A DNA stretch of 64,000 nucleotides from Metamycoplasma canadense (GCF_000828855.1 NZ_AP014631.1:434001-498000), one strand, 5' to 3'. Shown: positions 21,765 through 32,694, numbered from the stretch's first letter. Notes: generated by a model not told the origin, from the letters alone. Made by a program: numbers and translations.

Positions 21765-22710
21765 TGTTATAAAGTTTGTTAAGTTTTTAAAAATTATTAA
21801 GGTCTATGAAAAATAAAGATATAGCGTTTTTTATTTACTATAAACAATAGCGCTATATCTTTTATTATTATTTTAATTGTTTTAATTTTTTATTATAATT
21901 TTGCGAATTTATGAAATTGATATTAATTTTTTATTTCTTTTAACAAATAAATAATCAAAAGCATTTAACCATCTTTATATATTTAAAATTTACATGCTAT
22001 TTCATGTTTTGATACCTCTAAATCGTTGTATTTTAAATACCCTTTATTGTTAATTAAAATTGTTTATTTTTTTGAATAAACAGTAAATGTTTAAATTTAA
22101 TCCTTTTGTTTGCCATTATTTAAATATTTTTCAGTTTTGTAATTAAAAGTAAATTTTGATTTCTTATATTTTTGTGCTCAAATTAATGTTTCATTACTAT
22201 TATTTAAATAAATATTAGGTGTAGGATTTGACTTTTGCCAAATAATATCGTTAATAAAACAAAAAGCTAACTGTCTTAAAATATTTCCAATTTAATAAAC
22301 TGATTGCATTCCACAATTACTCAAATTGTTCCATTTTTTTAAAAAACTATTTGTACTTCTTATAATAAATTTTTTGTCCACTTTTTATATTAATCTAATG
22401 ATAAAAAAATATCCCATTCATCATTACATCCTAAAAAACTTCTTACCACAACATAGGAAAATTTGATAGTTTTTAATTTTTACTGAAGAAATTTCTTGAT
22501 TATAATATTTTTTATTTTTAGTTAATAAATCATCAACAAATTACATAATAACTTTATTTTTTTGTTTTACTGTAGTTAATTTATTAATAAAATTTAAAAA
22601 CTGATCACTCTTTTTTTGTACTATCATGGTTATTTCTTGTTTTTATTTTAATAAGGTATAAAAAAATATTATCTTCAAAAAAACAAATCAATTTTTAATT
22701 TTTTATTCTT
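21765..22710 (-). pseudogene. Decayed duplicate of the adjacent restriction-modification cassette
   Basis: A stretch of ~940 bases with no open frame, but it is a clear diverged copy of 24357-26105. It starts with the same terminator hairpin (AAAGATATAGCG stem near 21810-21866) and then matches the methyltransferase 3' end. Around 22057-22080 about 360 bases are missing relative to the intact copy. The match resumes for the methyltransferase middle and 5' part (22081-22440), then jumps over ~425 bases near 22440 and continues with the nuclease gene (22441 to ~22705). Numerous substitutions and stop codons show it is dead. It sits just upstream of the lipoprotein gene, so the intact and dead cassettes flank that gene in direct orientation. 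Confidence 0.8.
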
Positions 22711-22792
22711 AATATTTTAAATAAATATAAAAAGTTATATTCTAATATTGTTAATTTTTTGTGTATATTTAGTACTACTTTTTACCAAATTC

Positions 22793-22816
22793 AAAAAAAA
22801 AAAAAAAGAGGATAAT
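22793..22816 (+). promoter_or_regulatory. Poly(A) tract next to a -10-like box upstream of the lipoprotein
   Basis: Fifteen consecutive A (22793-22807) lie four bases before GATAAT (22811-22816), a 5/6 match to a -10 box, with TTTACC at 22781-22786 as a possible -35. The spacing -35/-10 is 24 bases, too long for efficient use; loss of several A would bring it near 17. Variable poly(A) tracts next to the -10 control on/off switching of vlp genes in M. hyorhinis, so this looks like a phase-variation switch, but that is inference. Confidence 0.5.
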
Positions 22817-22884
22817 TGATAAGAAATTAAGTCAAAAATTAATTTTAGTTATTAAGAAACTATGAAAGGTAAATTAGTATATAA

Positions 22885-24246
22885 ATGAGAAAACTAAAGA
22901 AATTTTTATTAACTTTTGGTTTTTTAGCTCCTTTAACCACATTGCCAATAATATCAGCGGCTTGTGATAATAAAAAAGAAGAAACTCCAAAAGAAAATGA
23001 AGAATTAAACAATCCTCAAAAACCTACAATTTCTGAACAAAAAACTGAAGAAGCTAAAAAATTATACGAAGGTGTTCAAAGTGATGCAAATAGCTTTTCA
23101 GAAAATGATTTAAAAGATCAAAAATATTCTGAAATTAAAAAAACTTTTGATGAAGAAGTTGCTAAAGCTAAAAAATTATTAGAAGAAGCTCAAACAGAAG
23201 AAAATTATAAAAAAGCAAAAGAAATTATTGAAGCTGCTAAAACTGAAGCAGAAAAAGCAGTTGAAGAAACTAAAAACAAAGAAAAAACAGCTGAAGCTAA
23301 AAAATTATACGAAGGTGTTCAAAGTGATGCAAATAGCTTTTCAGAAAATGATTTAAATGATCCAAAATATTCTGAAATTAAGAAAACTTTTGATGAAGAA
23401 GTTGCTAAAGCTAAAAAATTATTAGAAGAAGCTCAAACAGAAGAAAATTATAAAAAAGCAAAAGAAATTATTGAAGCTGCTAAAACTAAAGCACAAAAAG
23501 CAGTTGAAGAAGCTAAAAAGCAAGAAAAACCTGAAGAAAAATCTGAAGAAAAATCTGAAGAAAAAACTGAAGAAAAAACCAAAGAACCAACCTCTCCTGC
23601 TTCTACACCGGCACCTACCACTCCAAAACAAGATGATGGTAAAAAAGATGAAAAAGACACAAAACAACAAACATCTTCAACAGAAGCAGGATCAAAAGAT
23701 CAAGCACAACAAGTAACACCTTCAGCATCTGATGGGCAACAAACTCCTTCTGATACTTCTCCTGCACCTGTTAATCCTAAAAAAGAAAATGATCGTTGAC
23801 ATGTAATAAAAAACATTGATAAAACATTAATAAATAAAATACATTCAAAAACGAAGAAGATTATTGCTAACGAAGAAATATTTGAACCAAATCTTGGAGA
23901 TGACAAAAACGACGGAATGTTCAATGATAGTGAACAAGTTAAAATAAATATTATACAATCCGGTATACAACCCGAAGATAAAAACGTTGTTATTGTATTT
24001 ACTATTTCTAAAAATGATTATAAATTAATTGAAAAATTACAATTTATAGGTGAATATAGTGATAAAGATAATCATATTAAAAAATTAAATTTTACAACCC
24101 GAAAATTTAAATATCCGAGTTCTAACGAAAACGGTGAAATGTTGAAATATTTTATCACTAGTGTAGAAAAAATAAATGACTCACAAAATTTTAAACTAAC
24201 AAAATTATATTTGGTAGGTCACGAAGACCATAACTTTATAAAGTAA
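22885..24246 (+). CDS. Repeat-containing surface lipoprotein
   Basis: A 453-residue lipoprotein precursor. The signal peptide ends in lipobox 'IISAAC' with Cys27 as the lipidated residue. Residues ~56-217 are two nearly identical 81-residue helical repeats starting 'EAKKLYEGVQSDANSFSEN'. A Glu/Lys 'EEKS/EEKT' tetrapeptide run and a low-complexity Pro/Thr/Ser/Gln linker (to ~300) follow, and then a non-repetitive C-terminal domain of ~145 residues joined through a TGA-encoded Trp (23797). The architecture is that of a size-variable mycoplasma surface antigen; no binding function can be assigned. A poly(A) tract sits in its probable promoter, and RM sequences flank both sides. Confidence 0.85.
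23050..23535 (+). repeat. Two tandem 243-bp repeats inside the lipoprotein gene
   Basis: The unit beginning 'gaagctaaaaaattatac' at 23050 recurs at 23293, exactly 243 bases (81 codons) later. The copies differ at few positions (for example KDQK versus NDPK). In-frame length means copy number can change without breaking the reading frame. Confidence 0.9.
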
Positions 24247-24302
24247 GTTATGCAATTAAAAATATAAGCATTTTAAACATAAAAAAAAGTTAACTTTTTA
24301 TA

Positions 24303-24351
24303 ATGAACCCCAAATCTTTTCTAATTTACTTGGTCCAACTTTTAGGCTTCA
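24303..24351. mobile_element. Possible relic of insertion-sequence ends
   Basis: A 49-base segment begins 'TGAACCCCAAA' and ends with the near inverse 'TTTTAGGCTTCA', with 'TGGTCCAAC' inside. This looks like the two ends of an IS3-type element with the interior lost. No transposase sequence remains. Tentative. Confidence 0.3.
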
Positions 24352-24407
24352 TTATATATGTTATAAACTTTTCAATTTTTTAAAAATTATTAAAGTCTAT
24401 AAAAATT

Positions 24408-24455
24408 AAAGATATAGCGTTTCTTATTTACTACAAACAATAACGCTATATCTTT
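24408..24455 (-). terminator. Terminator of the restriction-modification operon
   Basis: Twelve-base perfect stem 'AAAGATATAGCG'/'CGCTATATCTTT' (24408-24419 with 24444-24455) just after the methyltransferase stop on the minus strand. The same hairpin appears in the decayed copy near 21810-21866. Confidence 0.75.
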
Positions 24456-24460
24456 TATTA

Positions 24461-25546
24461 TTATTTTAATTGTTTTAATTTTTCACGATAATTTTCGCGA
24501 ATTTCTGAAATTGAAATTAATTTTTTGTTTCTTTTAACAAAGAAATAATCAAAAGCATTTAATCTTCTTTCTATATTTAAAATTTTACCTGCTATTTCAT
24601 GCATTGATGCTTCTAAATCATTGTATCTTAAATGTCCCTTATTATTAATTAAAATTGCTTCTTTTCCATTTTTGTGATAAAAGATTTCATTAATATGCAA
24701 ATAATTTTCTTTTATCATTTCAGCGATTGAAACTTTTAGTGGTTTTTTATCAAAAACCGCATTTTCAACATCACCAATTTCAATTTTAGTTTCATCTATT
24801 CTTTTTTGTCCGTATTTTATATATTCAGAATCAAGTTCTATCATTGTAAAATTTCTACCGGCTTTTTTAGCAACAACAGCAGTTGTCATAGTTCCGCCAA
24901 AAGGATCTAAAATTAAATCATCTTTTTTAGTAAATAAGGTAATAATTCTGTAAAGAAGAGCTTCTGGTTTTTGGGTTGTATGGAGTTTTTTGTTATCATT
25001 TGTTTTAATTCTTTCATTTCCTGAACAAACAGGAAATGTTCAAACTGAACCCATTTGCTTACCATTATTTAAATATTTTCCAGTTTTATAATTAAAAGTA
25101 AATTTTGATTTCTTAGATTTTTGTGCTCAAATTAATGTTTCATGACTATTATTTAATCTTGTTCCACTAAAATTAGGTGTCGGATTTGATTTTTGCCAAA
25201 TAATATCATTAATAACTCAAAAACCCAACTCTCTTAAAATATTTCCAATTTCATAAACTGATTGCATTCCAGCAATTACACAAATTGTTCCATTTCTTTT
25301 TAAAACTCTTTGCACTTCTTTTAATCAATTTATAGTTCATTTTTTATATTCATCTAATGATAAAAATTTATCTCATTCATCATTGCATCCTAAAAATTCA
25401 TTACCTTCTACTCTGAATAATTTTTTATTAGGATCTATTTGCATAAAATAAGGTGGATCTGCGAAACAAAAATCAAAACTTTCACTTGGAATATTTTTTA
25501 ATACTTCTATACAATCGCCTTGTATTATCTTATTTTTAATTTCCAT
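24461..25546 (-). CDS. DNA adenine/N4-cytosine methyltransferase, type II (beta-class order)
   Basis: A 361-residue amino-methyltransferase. The catalytic motif IV 'DPPY' is at residues 30-33 and the SAM-binding motif I 'DPFGGTMTTAVVA' at ~214, an order (IV before I) that marks the beta class. 'TTQKPEALLYRII' before motif I is typical of the same group. The C-terminal ~120 residues probably recognise the target, which cannot be deduced. Start chosen at 25546 because 'aaggtaggattt' precedes it; a longer frame starting at 25600 has no ribosome site. It lies 10 bases after the nuclease gene stop, forming a restriction-modification pair. A dead duplicate is at 21765-22710. Confidence 0.88.
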
Positions 25547-25556
25547 AAATCCTACC

Positions 25557-26375
25557 TTATTTATTTCGCATTTTTTTAGCTTCTTCCAAATTATTACCAT
25601 TTTTAAAAAATTCTTCTCTTAACATTTTATAAATTTGATTATCTGAATTTAACTTTTTTCAAGCAGAGTTTTTAATCTTTAAAAGAGCATTTAATATTTG
25701 TTTACTATTCCCAAAATCAGGAATATTTACATCATTTTTGATGTTTTCTTCGTTATATTTCTTTAATAATAAAATTAATTCATTTCAAATTAATTTACCA
25801 TTATTTACCATATTCAAAAATTCTTTACCATAGCATAGGAAAATTTGACAATTTTTAATTTTTACTGAAGAAATTTCTTGATTATAATATTTTTTATTTT
25901 TAGTTAATAAATCATCAACAAATCACATAACAGCTTTAATTTTTTTATTTAAGTATTTTTGTTTTACTGCAGTTAATTTATTAATAAAATTTAAAAATTG
26001 ACCCCTCTTTTTTGCACTATCATGGTCATCTCTTACTTTCATTTCAATAAGGTATAAAAAATTATTATCTTCAAAAAACAAATCAATTTTTAATTTTTCA
26101 TTATTTATATTTGAATTAATATTTTTATTTAAAATTTTATATCCTATTTTTTGAATATATTTTTCAACTAAATTTTCTAAAAAATCACCAAATTTTATTT
26201 CTCTACTTTGAGTTATATTTTGAATTAATTTTGTTTTAGGGTTTGATAATCTAAAAAATCCAATATATCTTTTTGGGTTTGCAATAATATTTTCTAAAAG
26301 GGATATATAAAAATTCTGCCCTTCTTCGATGTGACTTAATAATAAATCACAAAATTCTTTATATTCTATAATCAT
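25557..26375 (-). CDS. Probable type II restriction endonuclease, PD-(D/E)XK fold
   Basis: A 272-residue protein upstream of the methyltransferase. A PD-(D/E)XK nuclease core is visible: Asp98 in 'LKIDLFFED', then Glu111 and Lys113 in 'YLIEMKVRDD', followed by 'HDSAKKRGQ', a Lys-rich helix. The remainder is Lys/Asn-rich with no recognised domain. The pairing with an adjacent methyltransferase in the same operon is the main argument that it is a restriction enzyme; the recognition site is unknown. One TGA at 25923 is Trp and joins the two halves. The ribosome site upstream of 26375 is weak ('aatggtaaa'). Confidence 0.75.
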
Positions 26376-26395
26376 TTTACCATTCTAATTTTATA

Positions 26396-26424
26396 AAAAA
26401 AGTTTAAGTTTTTTAACTTAAACT
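26396..26424 (-). terminator. Terminator of rlmH
   Basis: Ten-base palindromic stem 'agtttaagtt'/'aacttaaact' (26401-26410 with 26415-26424), followed on the minus strand by seven T. Confidence 0.8.
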
Positions 26425-26425
26425 A

Positions 26426-26857
26426 TTATTTGTGATATTTAATATTTTTCTTAATTGCTAATCCTCTGTAAATCTGTTCGATTAACATTAATCGAAACAT
26501 TTGGTGTGGGAAGGTCATTTTAGAAAAGCAAATTTTGTTATTAAATTTACTTTCATCAACGCCATTTGAACCCCCAACAATAAACGTTAGATTATCTTCT
26601 ATAAAAAGATCAGAAAACTCTTCACTACTCATTTGTTTACCTTGTAAGGATAAATAAATCACTTTTGAATTTTTAGGTATTTTTGATAAAATTGCCTGTG
26701 TTTCTTTAGCGATTTTAATTTCAATATTTTCATTAACGATTTCTTTAATTTCAATTAAGTTTATTGTTGCTAAAAAACTTATTTTGTTAATGTAAGAATC
26801 ATATATTTTTTTATTGTCTGAATTTAATGATCCAACAGCTATTAAATTAATTTTCAT
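26426..26857 (-). CDS. rlmH: 23S rRNA pseudouridine-1915 N3-methyltransferase
   Basis: A 143-residue SPOUT-class methyltransferase that methylates pseudouridine 1915 of 23S rRNA on the 70S ribosome. The knot region 'LTFIVGGSNGV' and the C-terminal 'SKMTFPHQMFRLMLIEQIYRG' are diagnostic, and the length equals the usual ~155 within variation. The stop of mnmG is 5 bases upstream, so it is cotranscribed with mnmG and ends at a strong hairpin. Confidence 0.93.
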   Translation of the reverse strand: MKINLIAVGSLNSDNKKIYDSYINKISFLATINLIEIKEIVNENIEIKIAKETQAILSKIPKNSKVIYLSLQGKQMSSEEFSDLFIEDNLTFIVGGSNGVDESKFNNKICFSKMTFPHQMFRLMLIEQIYRGLAIKKNIKYHK

Positions 26858-26862
26858 AATTT

Positions 26863-28689
26863 TTATTTTTTTCGGTTATTTAAATAAAACATTAGCATTT
26901 GAATATCTGCAGGATTAATTCCGCTTATTCGTGTTGCTTGACCAATTGTAGTTGGTCTTATTTTTTCTAGTTTTTGTCTTGCTTCGGTAGCAAGATTATC
27001 AACTAAACAATAATCAATGTCTTCAGGCAATTTTAAGTTTTCTAATCTAACCATTTTTTCAGCAGCAGTTTCTTGTTTTTTTAAGTAACCAAATAATCTA
27101 ACTTGAATAGTTATTTCGTTTAAATAAGGGTAATTTTCTCCTAAAATGTCAATTGGATTTACTTCAGGATTAGATAATAATTTTAAATATGATTGCCCGT
27201 TAATAACATTGTATTTAATTCCTAGTTCGCTTTTTGAAGAAACATAAATATTTTTTAGTTCCTTGATTTTATTTTGAATTTCTTGATATTTGTTAACTAC
27301 TTTTTGATATTCTTCTTCATTAATCATTTTATTTTCATACGCATATTTTGAAAGTCTTTCGTCAACATTATCATTCCTTAAAAGCAAACGATATTCTGCT
27401 CTACTTGTTAACATACGATATGGTTCAGTAGTTCCTTTTGTAACAATATCATCGATTAAAACACCTATATAAGCATCACTTCTTTTAATTTCTAATACTG
27501 GCATGTTTTCAATTTTATTAGCTGCATTTATTCCGGCAATCAAACCTTGTGCAGCAGCTTCTTCATAACCACTTGTTCCATTAGGTTGTCCGGCTGAAAA
27601 AAAGTTTTTAATAATTTTTGATTCTAATGATTTAAACAAATTTAATGGGTTAATTGCGTCGTATTCAATGGCATAACCATATTTTTGAATATGGCAATTT
27701 TCTAAACCTGGAACCGATCTAATCATTTGATCTTGTACGTCAATTGGCATTGATGTTGAAAGCCCATTAATATACATAATGTCACCCTTTGAGGTCTCAG
27801 GTTCAAAAAATACATGATGAGTTTCTTTATCTTGAAATCTAACGATTTTATCTTCAATACTTGGACAATATCTTGGCCCAACCCCAATAATAATTCCAGA
27901 ATAAAGTGAACTTTTGTCTAAATTTTTTAATACTATTTCTTTTGTTTTTTTTGTTGTATGAGTTAAGAAACAAGATGTTTGTTTATCTAATTTAATATTA
28001 CTTTTTGTTGAAAAACAAAGTTCTGTTTCATCAAGAACTTCTTTTTCAACTTTTGAAAAATCAATACTATCTGTATAAACACGACATGGTGTCCCAGTTT
28101 TTAATCTTTGAATTTCAAACCCATATTTTTCTAAATTCAAAGATAGAGTAGAACTTCTTTTTAATCCATCCGGTCCCTCATTTTTAATATCAGTTCCTCT
28201 TAAAATACGAGAATTCATATAAACTCCCGTTGTCATAATTGTTACTTTTGAATAAATATTATTATTTAAAAGTGTTTTAACTCCTAAACAAGTTTGATTT
28301 TGAATAATTAAATCAGAAACTTCATCTTCTATTAGAGTTATATTTTTATTTTTTTCAACTTCTTCAAAAATAATTTCAGAGTATTTATCTTTATCAATTT
28401 GAGCTCTCAAAGATCAAACAGCAGGACCCTTTGATGTATTTAACATTTTAATTTGGATCATCGATTTATCAGCAAAAATGCCCTGTACTCCGCCCAGGGC
28501 ATCAATTTCACGGGTTATTATACCTTTTGCTGAACCACCTATTGAAGGATTGCAAGGTAGCATTGCTAATTTATTTTTGTTTAAGGTTATTAAGGCTACT
28601 TTTAAATTTCTTTTTGCAAGTGCAAATGTTGCTTCGATTCCGGCATGACCACCACCAATTACAATAGCATCATACTGGTTTTTTATCAT
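26863..28689 (-). CDS. mnmG: tRNA uridine-5-carboxymethylaminomethyl modification enzyme MnmG (GidA)
   Basis: A 608-residue FAD-dependent enzyme that, with MnmE, modifies the wobble uridine of several tRNAs. The N-terminal FAD-binding motif '[17 protein letters not shown]' and '[12 protein letters not shown]' are classic GidA. Further signatures are 'GTPCRV', '[15 protein letters not shown]' and '[13 protein letters not shown]'. The C-terminal helical domain, which binds tRNA and MnmE, is complete ('[14 protein letters not shown]'). A TGA just after residue 91 (28413) is Trp. It follows rbfA by 6 bases and is upstream of rlmH. Confidence 0.96.
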
Positions 28690-28695
28690 TGTAAA

Positions 28696-29022
28696 TTATT
28701 TAATTTCCTTTAATATTTTTTCAATTCTTGCAGCTTCTGGTTCTACAGTATCAATTAAAAATACTAATTCTGGAAGTTTTTTATATTTTCAACTTTTTGC
28801 TACGACAGAACGAATAAATGGTGTCATACTGGTTAATTTTTCAAAATATCTTTCTTTATCTTTAAATAAAGTAATGAATACTTTAGCGTGTGAACCATCA
28901 TTTGATAAAATTACCTCATTTATTGCAATATTTGTAACATCAAAATCTTTTAATTCAAAAAAACTATTTCCTATTAATTCTAATAATAGTTGAGTTTTTC
29001 TTTCATGCATAATTGTGTTCAT
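28696..29022 (-). CDS. rbfA: 30S ribosome-binding factor A
   Basis: A 108-residue assembly factor for the 30S subunit. It shows the KH-like pattern of RbfA: N-terminal 'RKTQLLLELIGNSFFE', central 'VILSNDGSHAKVFITLF', and the C-terminal 'KYKKLPELVFLIDTVEP', equivalent to the conserved R-x-x-P-x-L-x-F segment. One TGA at ~28788 is Trp. The start abuts the infB stop, placing it in the nusA-ylxR-infB-rbfA operon, the standard order in Firmicutes and mollicutes. Confidence 0.88.
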
Positions 29023-29023
29023 A

Positions 29024-30829
29024 TTAAACTAATACATCCTCATAAAATTTTAATTCATCATCTACTTCTATTTTATCAAAATCTTTAATATGAGTACCAA
29101 AATCAAAGCCTTTTTCTACACTTTTAACATCATTTTTTTCACGTTTTAGTGAGTTAATTGTACCCTTAAAAATGCTTTTACCTTTTCTTAAAACCTCTAC
29201 TTTACAAAATTCTTTTGCTTGACCTTCGATCATTTTACATCCGGCTATTGTACCTACTTTTGAGTAAAAGAATAATTGAATGACATTTGCTAAACCAATT
29301 TGTTTTTCTTCATAAACTGGTTCTTTTAATGTGTTCATAATAGCTTGCAATTCTTCAACAATTTTATAAATAATATTATGTGAAGTTACTTTAATTTTTT
29401 TTGCTTCAGCTAGTTTTTTAATTTCACTAGAAGCATTAATATTAAATAAATAAATTCTAGAATTTGATGCTTCAGCTAATAGTAAATCTGCTTTTGTTAA
29501 TTCTCCCGCTGTAGCTCTTATAACATTTACTGAAATTTCATTTGTTTTTAATTTTAGTAAAGTTTGCTTGATTGCTTCAGCAGTTCCTTGAACGTCTGTT
29601 TTAATAATGATATTCAATGTTTTTTGACCATCTTGCATTGAAAAAGAATTTTTTTCGGATAATTCCTTTTGCTTATTAATGTATGATTTTTCCTCAGCTA
29701 GTTTTTTAGCAAATTTTTCATCACTAATTACTATAAATCTATCTCCAGATTGAGGATTTTTATTAAGTCCAGTAATAACACAAGGAGTGCCTGGTAAAAC
29801 TTTTTGTAATGGTTTACCATCAACAGACATTAAACTTCTTATATTACCATATTGTCCACCAGCAACAATAAAATCACGTGGAAGCAAGGTTCCGTTTTCA
29901 ACTATGATAGTTGAAACAATTCCTCTTCCTTTATCGATTTTAGATTCAATAATTGTTCCAAAAGGATCACGGTTTAAATTTGCTTTTAAATCTAACAAGT
30001 CTGCTTGAAGAAAAATAGCTTCTAATAAAAGATCAATATTTTGGTTTTGCATCGCTGAACCATAAATAAATTGATTTTGTCCGCCTCATTCTTCACAAAT
30101 AATATCATGTTCACTTAATTGACTTTTAATTTTTTCAATATCAATATTAGGCTTATCGATTTTATTAACAAAAATAATAATTGGAACTCCAGCGGCTTTT
30201 GCATGATCTATAGCTTCAATGGTTTGTGGTTTTACACCATCATCCGCAGCAACAACAATAATAACAATATCAGTAATTTTAGCTCCTCTTGAACGCATTT
30301 CTGTAAATGCTTCATGTCCAGGCGTGTCTAAAAATGTAATTTTTCTATCATTATATTCAACCTGATAAGCCCCAGTATGTTGAGTAATTCCTCCAAATTC
30401 TGAAGCTAAAATATTACTTTTTCTAATTTGATCAATTAATGTTGTTTTACCGTGATCAACATGTCCCATAATAGTCACTATTGGAGGACGACTAAATAAA
30501 TCATTAGGATCATTAATTATTTCTAATTTTTCAAATAAATTTTCAGCATCAACATTTTCTTCTTTTCTAAAATCAAGATCATAATTTAAGCAAAGTTCTG
30601 CGATTTCTTCTTCATTTAAAAAAGTATTAATAGTTTTCATTATTCCTTTTTTAAAAAAGTAAGTAAGAATCTTGGCTGCAGTTTGATTTATTTTAGAACT
30701 AAAATCTCCAACTGTTAAAGGACCACTAAAAATAAATACACCATCTTGAACTTTTGTTTCAACATTATTCATTTTTTCTTTAATATTTTCTACATTGGAA
30801 GTTCTTTTGTTGTTCTTTTGTTTAGCCAT
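29024..30829 (-). CDS. infB: Translation initiation factor IF-2
   Basis: A 601-residue GTPase delivering fMet-tRNA to the 30S subunit. G1 'GHVDHGKT' (from Gly122), G3 'DTPGHEAF' and G4 'NKID' are intact. The N-terminal extension is only ~110 residues, the short mycoplasma form. The TGA after 'HDIICEE' is Trp ('[14 protein letters not shown]') and joins the G domain to the C-terminal domains. ATG at 30829 is preceded by 'gaggtggaaat' and overlaps ylxR by 40 bases. Confidence 0.96.
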
Positions 30830-31086
30830 ATTTCCACCTCATTTCTTAATTTTGTATGTATTTCTTGATTAATATTTTGTTTAAAAGCTTTATTTAACAA
30901 ATGTTTTTTAAAAAAAGTATTAATTTGTTCCAAATTATTTAAGCAATAAGCACCTCTACCTTTAAGTTCTAAGTTTGGATCAAAATAAAAATTATTATCT
31001 ACTTTTGCAAATCTAATTAATTGAGATATTGGATATATTTTTCCATCAACTACAGATTTGCGAGAATATTTTTTATCAATCTTCAT
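30790..31086 (-). CDS. ylxR: YlxR-family RNA-binding protein (DUF448)
   Basis: A 98-residue protein of the nusA/infB operon. '[20 protein letters not shown]' and 'LKGRGAYCL' match the YlxR fold, of which the GRGAY loop is the most conserved part. The usual Cys-rich N-terminal segment is mostly absent. It overlaps nusA by 14 bases and infB by 40 bases, so translation is tightly coupled. Function is poorly defined; in Bacillus it has been linked to RNase P and gene regulation. Confidence 0.85.
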   Translation of the reverse strand: MKIDKKYSRKSVVDGKIYPISQLIRFAKVDNNFYFDPNLELKGRGAYCLNNLEQINTFFKKHLLNKAFKQNINQEIHTKLRNEVEIWLNKRTTKELPM

Positions 31087-32674
31087 TATCTAAGTCACTC
31101 AAGTCAAGATCCTCTAACCCAGCACTTAAATCATCATCTTTTTTAAAGTCTTTCATTTTGGTCGAAGTAATCTTTTCATAATCAGCTTCAATTTTTTCTT
31201 TGTCTTTAATTTCTTGTTTTCTAATATCTTCTGAATAAATGTCTGCGTCGTTATCTTCTTCATAATTTAATTCATTTTGAATTTCGTATAACGCTTTTTC
31301 TAAATCATCATCAATATTTGTTTCATAAAGTTGTTTTTCAAAAGTTCTTTCTGTTTGTTGTGCCTTTTGTCTTAATTCAGCTAAATCTTCATCGAATTCT
31401 GAAATATTAAATGAAGATTCAATAATTGGTTGGTATGATCTTTTTGTTGGTTTTTTAGTGAATGATTTAATTTCAAGTTTGTGACCTTCATATTTTAGTT
31501 TTGCATCTTCTTCACTTATATTTGCATTGTCAAATGTATATTGTATACCTTGTTTATCAGCTTGAGATTGACTAATTATATCAAGCCTTGTTTTTGTTAA
31601 TTCAGAAGCTAAGCGAACATTTTGGCCTTTTTTTCCAATTGCTAAAGTGTGTTGAGCATTTGGGACAATAACTGTAAAACTTTTGAAGCTTTCAACTGAA
31701 TCTTCTTTTTCAAAAATATCAATAACTCTTGAAGGACTTACAGCGTTCATAACAAATTTTTTCTTATCTTCATCATATAAAACAACATCAATTTTTTCAT
31801 TTTTTAATTGTCTTGAAATAGCTTCGATTCTTTCCGAATTTCTACCAACTATTGTTCCGATTTCTTCTAATGATTCTGGAGCTAATTCGGTTTTTCTAAT
31901 TGCAACTTTTGCTCTTTCGCCAGGAATTCTTACTACTTTAACAATTTCAATATACCCAGCAGCGACTTCAGGTATTTCTTTTTCAAATAATTTATTAATT
32001 AGTTTTGATACAACTGATGATACAAGTACTTGAGCATTTTTTGATTCAGGTTTAACTTCATCGATATAAACATCAATTAAATCTCCAGGTCTTAAATTTG
32101 ATAAAAGTCTTTGATTAGTTGTTGATGGTGGCATATATGCAACAGTTCCATCATGAAACTCCATTAGTGTCCCACTTTTTGTCATGTTTGTGATTTTTGC
32201 TTTAGTAACAGTACCAATTAAGTTTATATACTTATTAAAAGTCATTTGCTTTTCTAATTCTCTAATTTGTTGATTAAAAATGCTTAGAATTTTTTGATAA
32301 TCTTTTTTATGAAATTTTTCAAAATCAATTTCGTCTGAAATTAAGTCACCCTCTTCGAAATTTTCATTAATTTTTTTAGCATCATCAACTGTTATTTCAA
32401 TGCATGGACAAAAATCATCTTTTTCTTCATCTGTTTTAGGTTCAGAAGTTACAATTTTGCTATGGTTAATAACTTTAAAAAACTTATTTTCTTTATCAAT
32501 AATAAACTCTAATTCTGCATCGGGGTCATATTGACCAAGAATTACTTGTTCAACAGCTGACTTAAAAAGTTTAATGACTATATCTTCATCTAATCTTTTT
32601 ATTTGTGATACATTGTAAATAGCATTAAAAATTTCTTTTGCTTTTAATTCAGAAACTCCACCTTTGAGGCTCAT
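31073..32674 (-). CDS. nusA: Transcription termination/antitermination factor NusA
   Basis: A 533-residue elongation factor that modulates pausing, termination and antitermination. In order: N-terminal RNA polymerase-binding domain, S1 ('LIGTVTKAKITNMTKSG'), KH1 ('VRIPGERAKVAIRK' and 'IVGRNSERIEAISRQL') and KH2 ('NAQHTLAIGKKGQNVRLASE'). A long acidic C-terminal tail of ~140 residues is unusual in size but common in mollicutes. The frame ends TGA-TAA, so Trp is the last residue and the stop is 31073-31075. Start 32674 is chosen because 'aaaaaaggagtaaat' precedes it; 14 codons further upstream lies another ATG without such a site. A hairpin lies in the leader. Confidence 0.95.
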
Positions 32675-32694
32675 ATTTACTCCTTTTTTGTTAT

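Noticed and set aside
22793-22807. Poly(A)15 as a simple sequencing artefact
   Set aside because: Placement exactly upstream of a surface lipoprotein and next to a -10-like box fits known biology, so I kept it as a finding, although the exact length is uncertain.
23422-23924. Several overlapping minus- and plus-strand frames rich in Phe/Ser/Lys within the lipoprotein
   Set aside because: They arise from the repetitive Glu/Lys coding sequence and have no family features.
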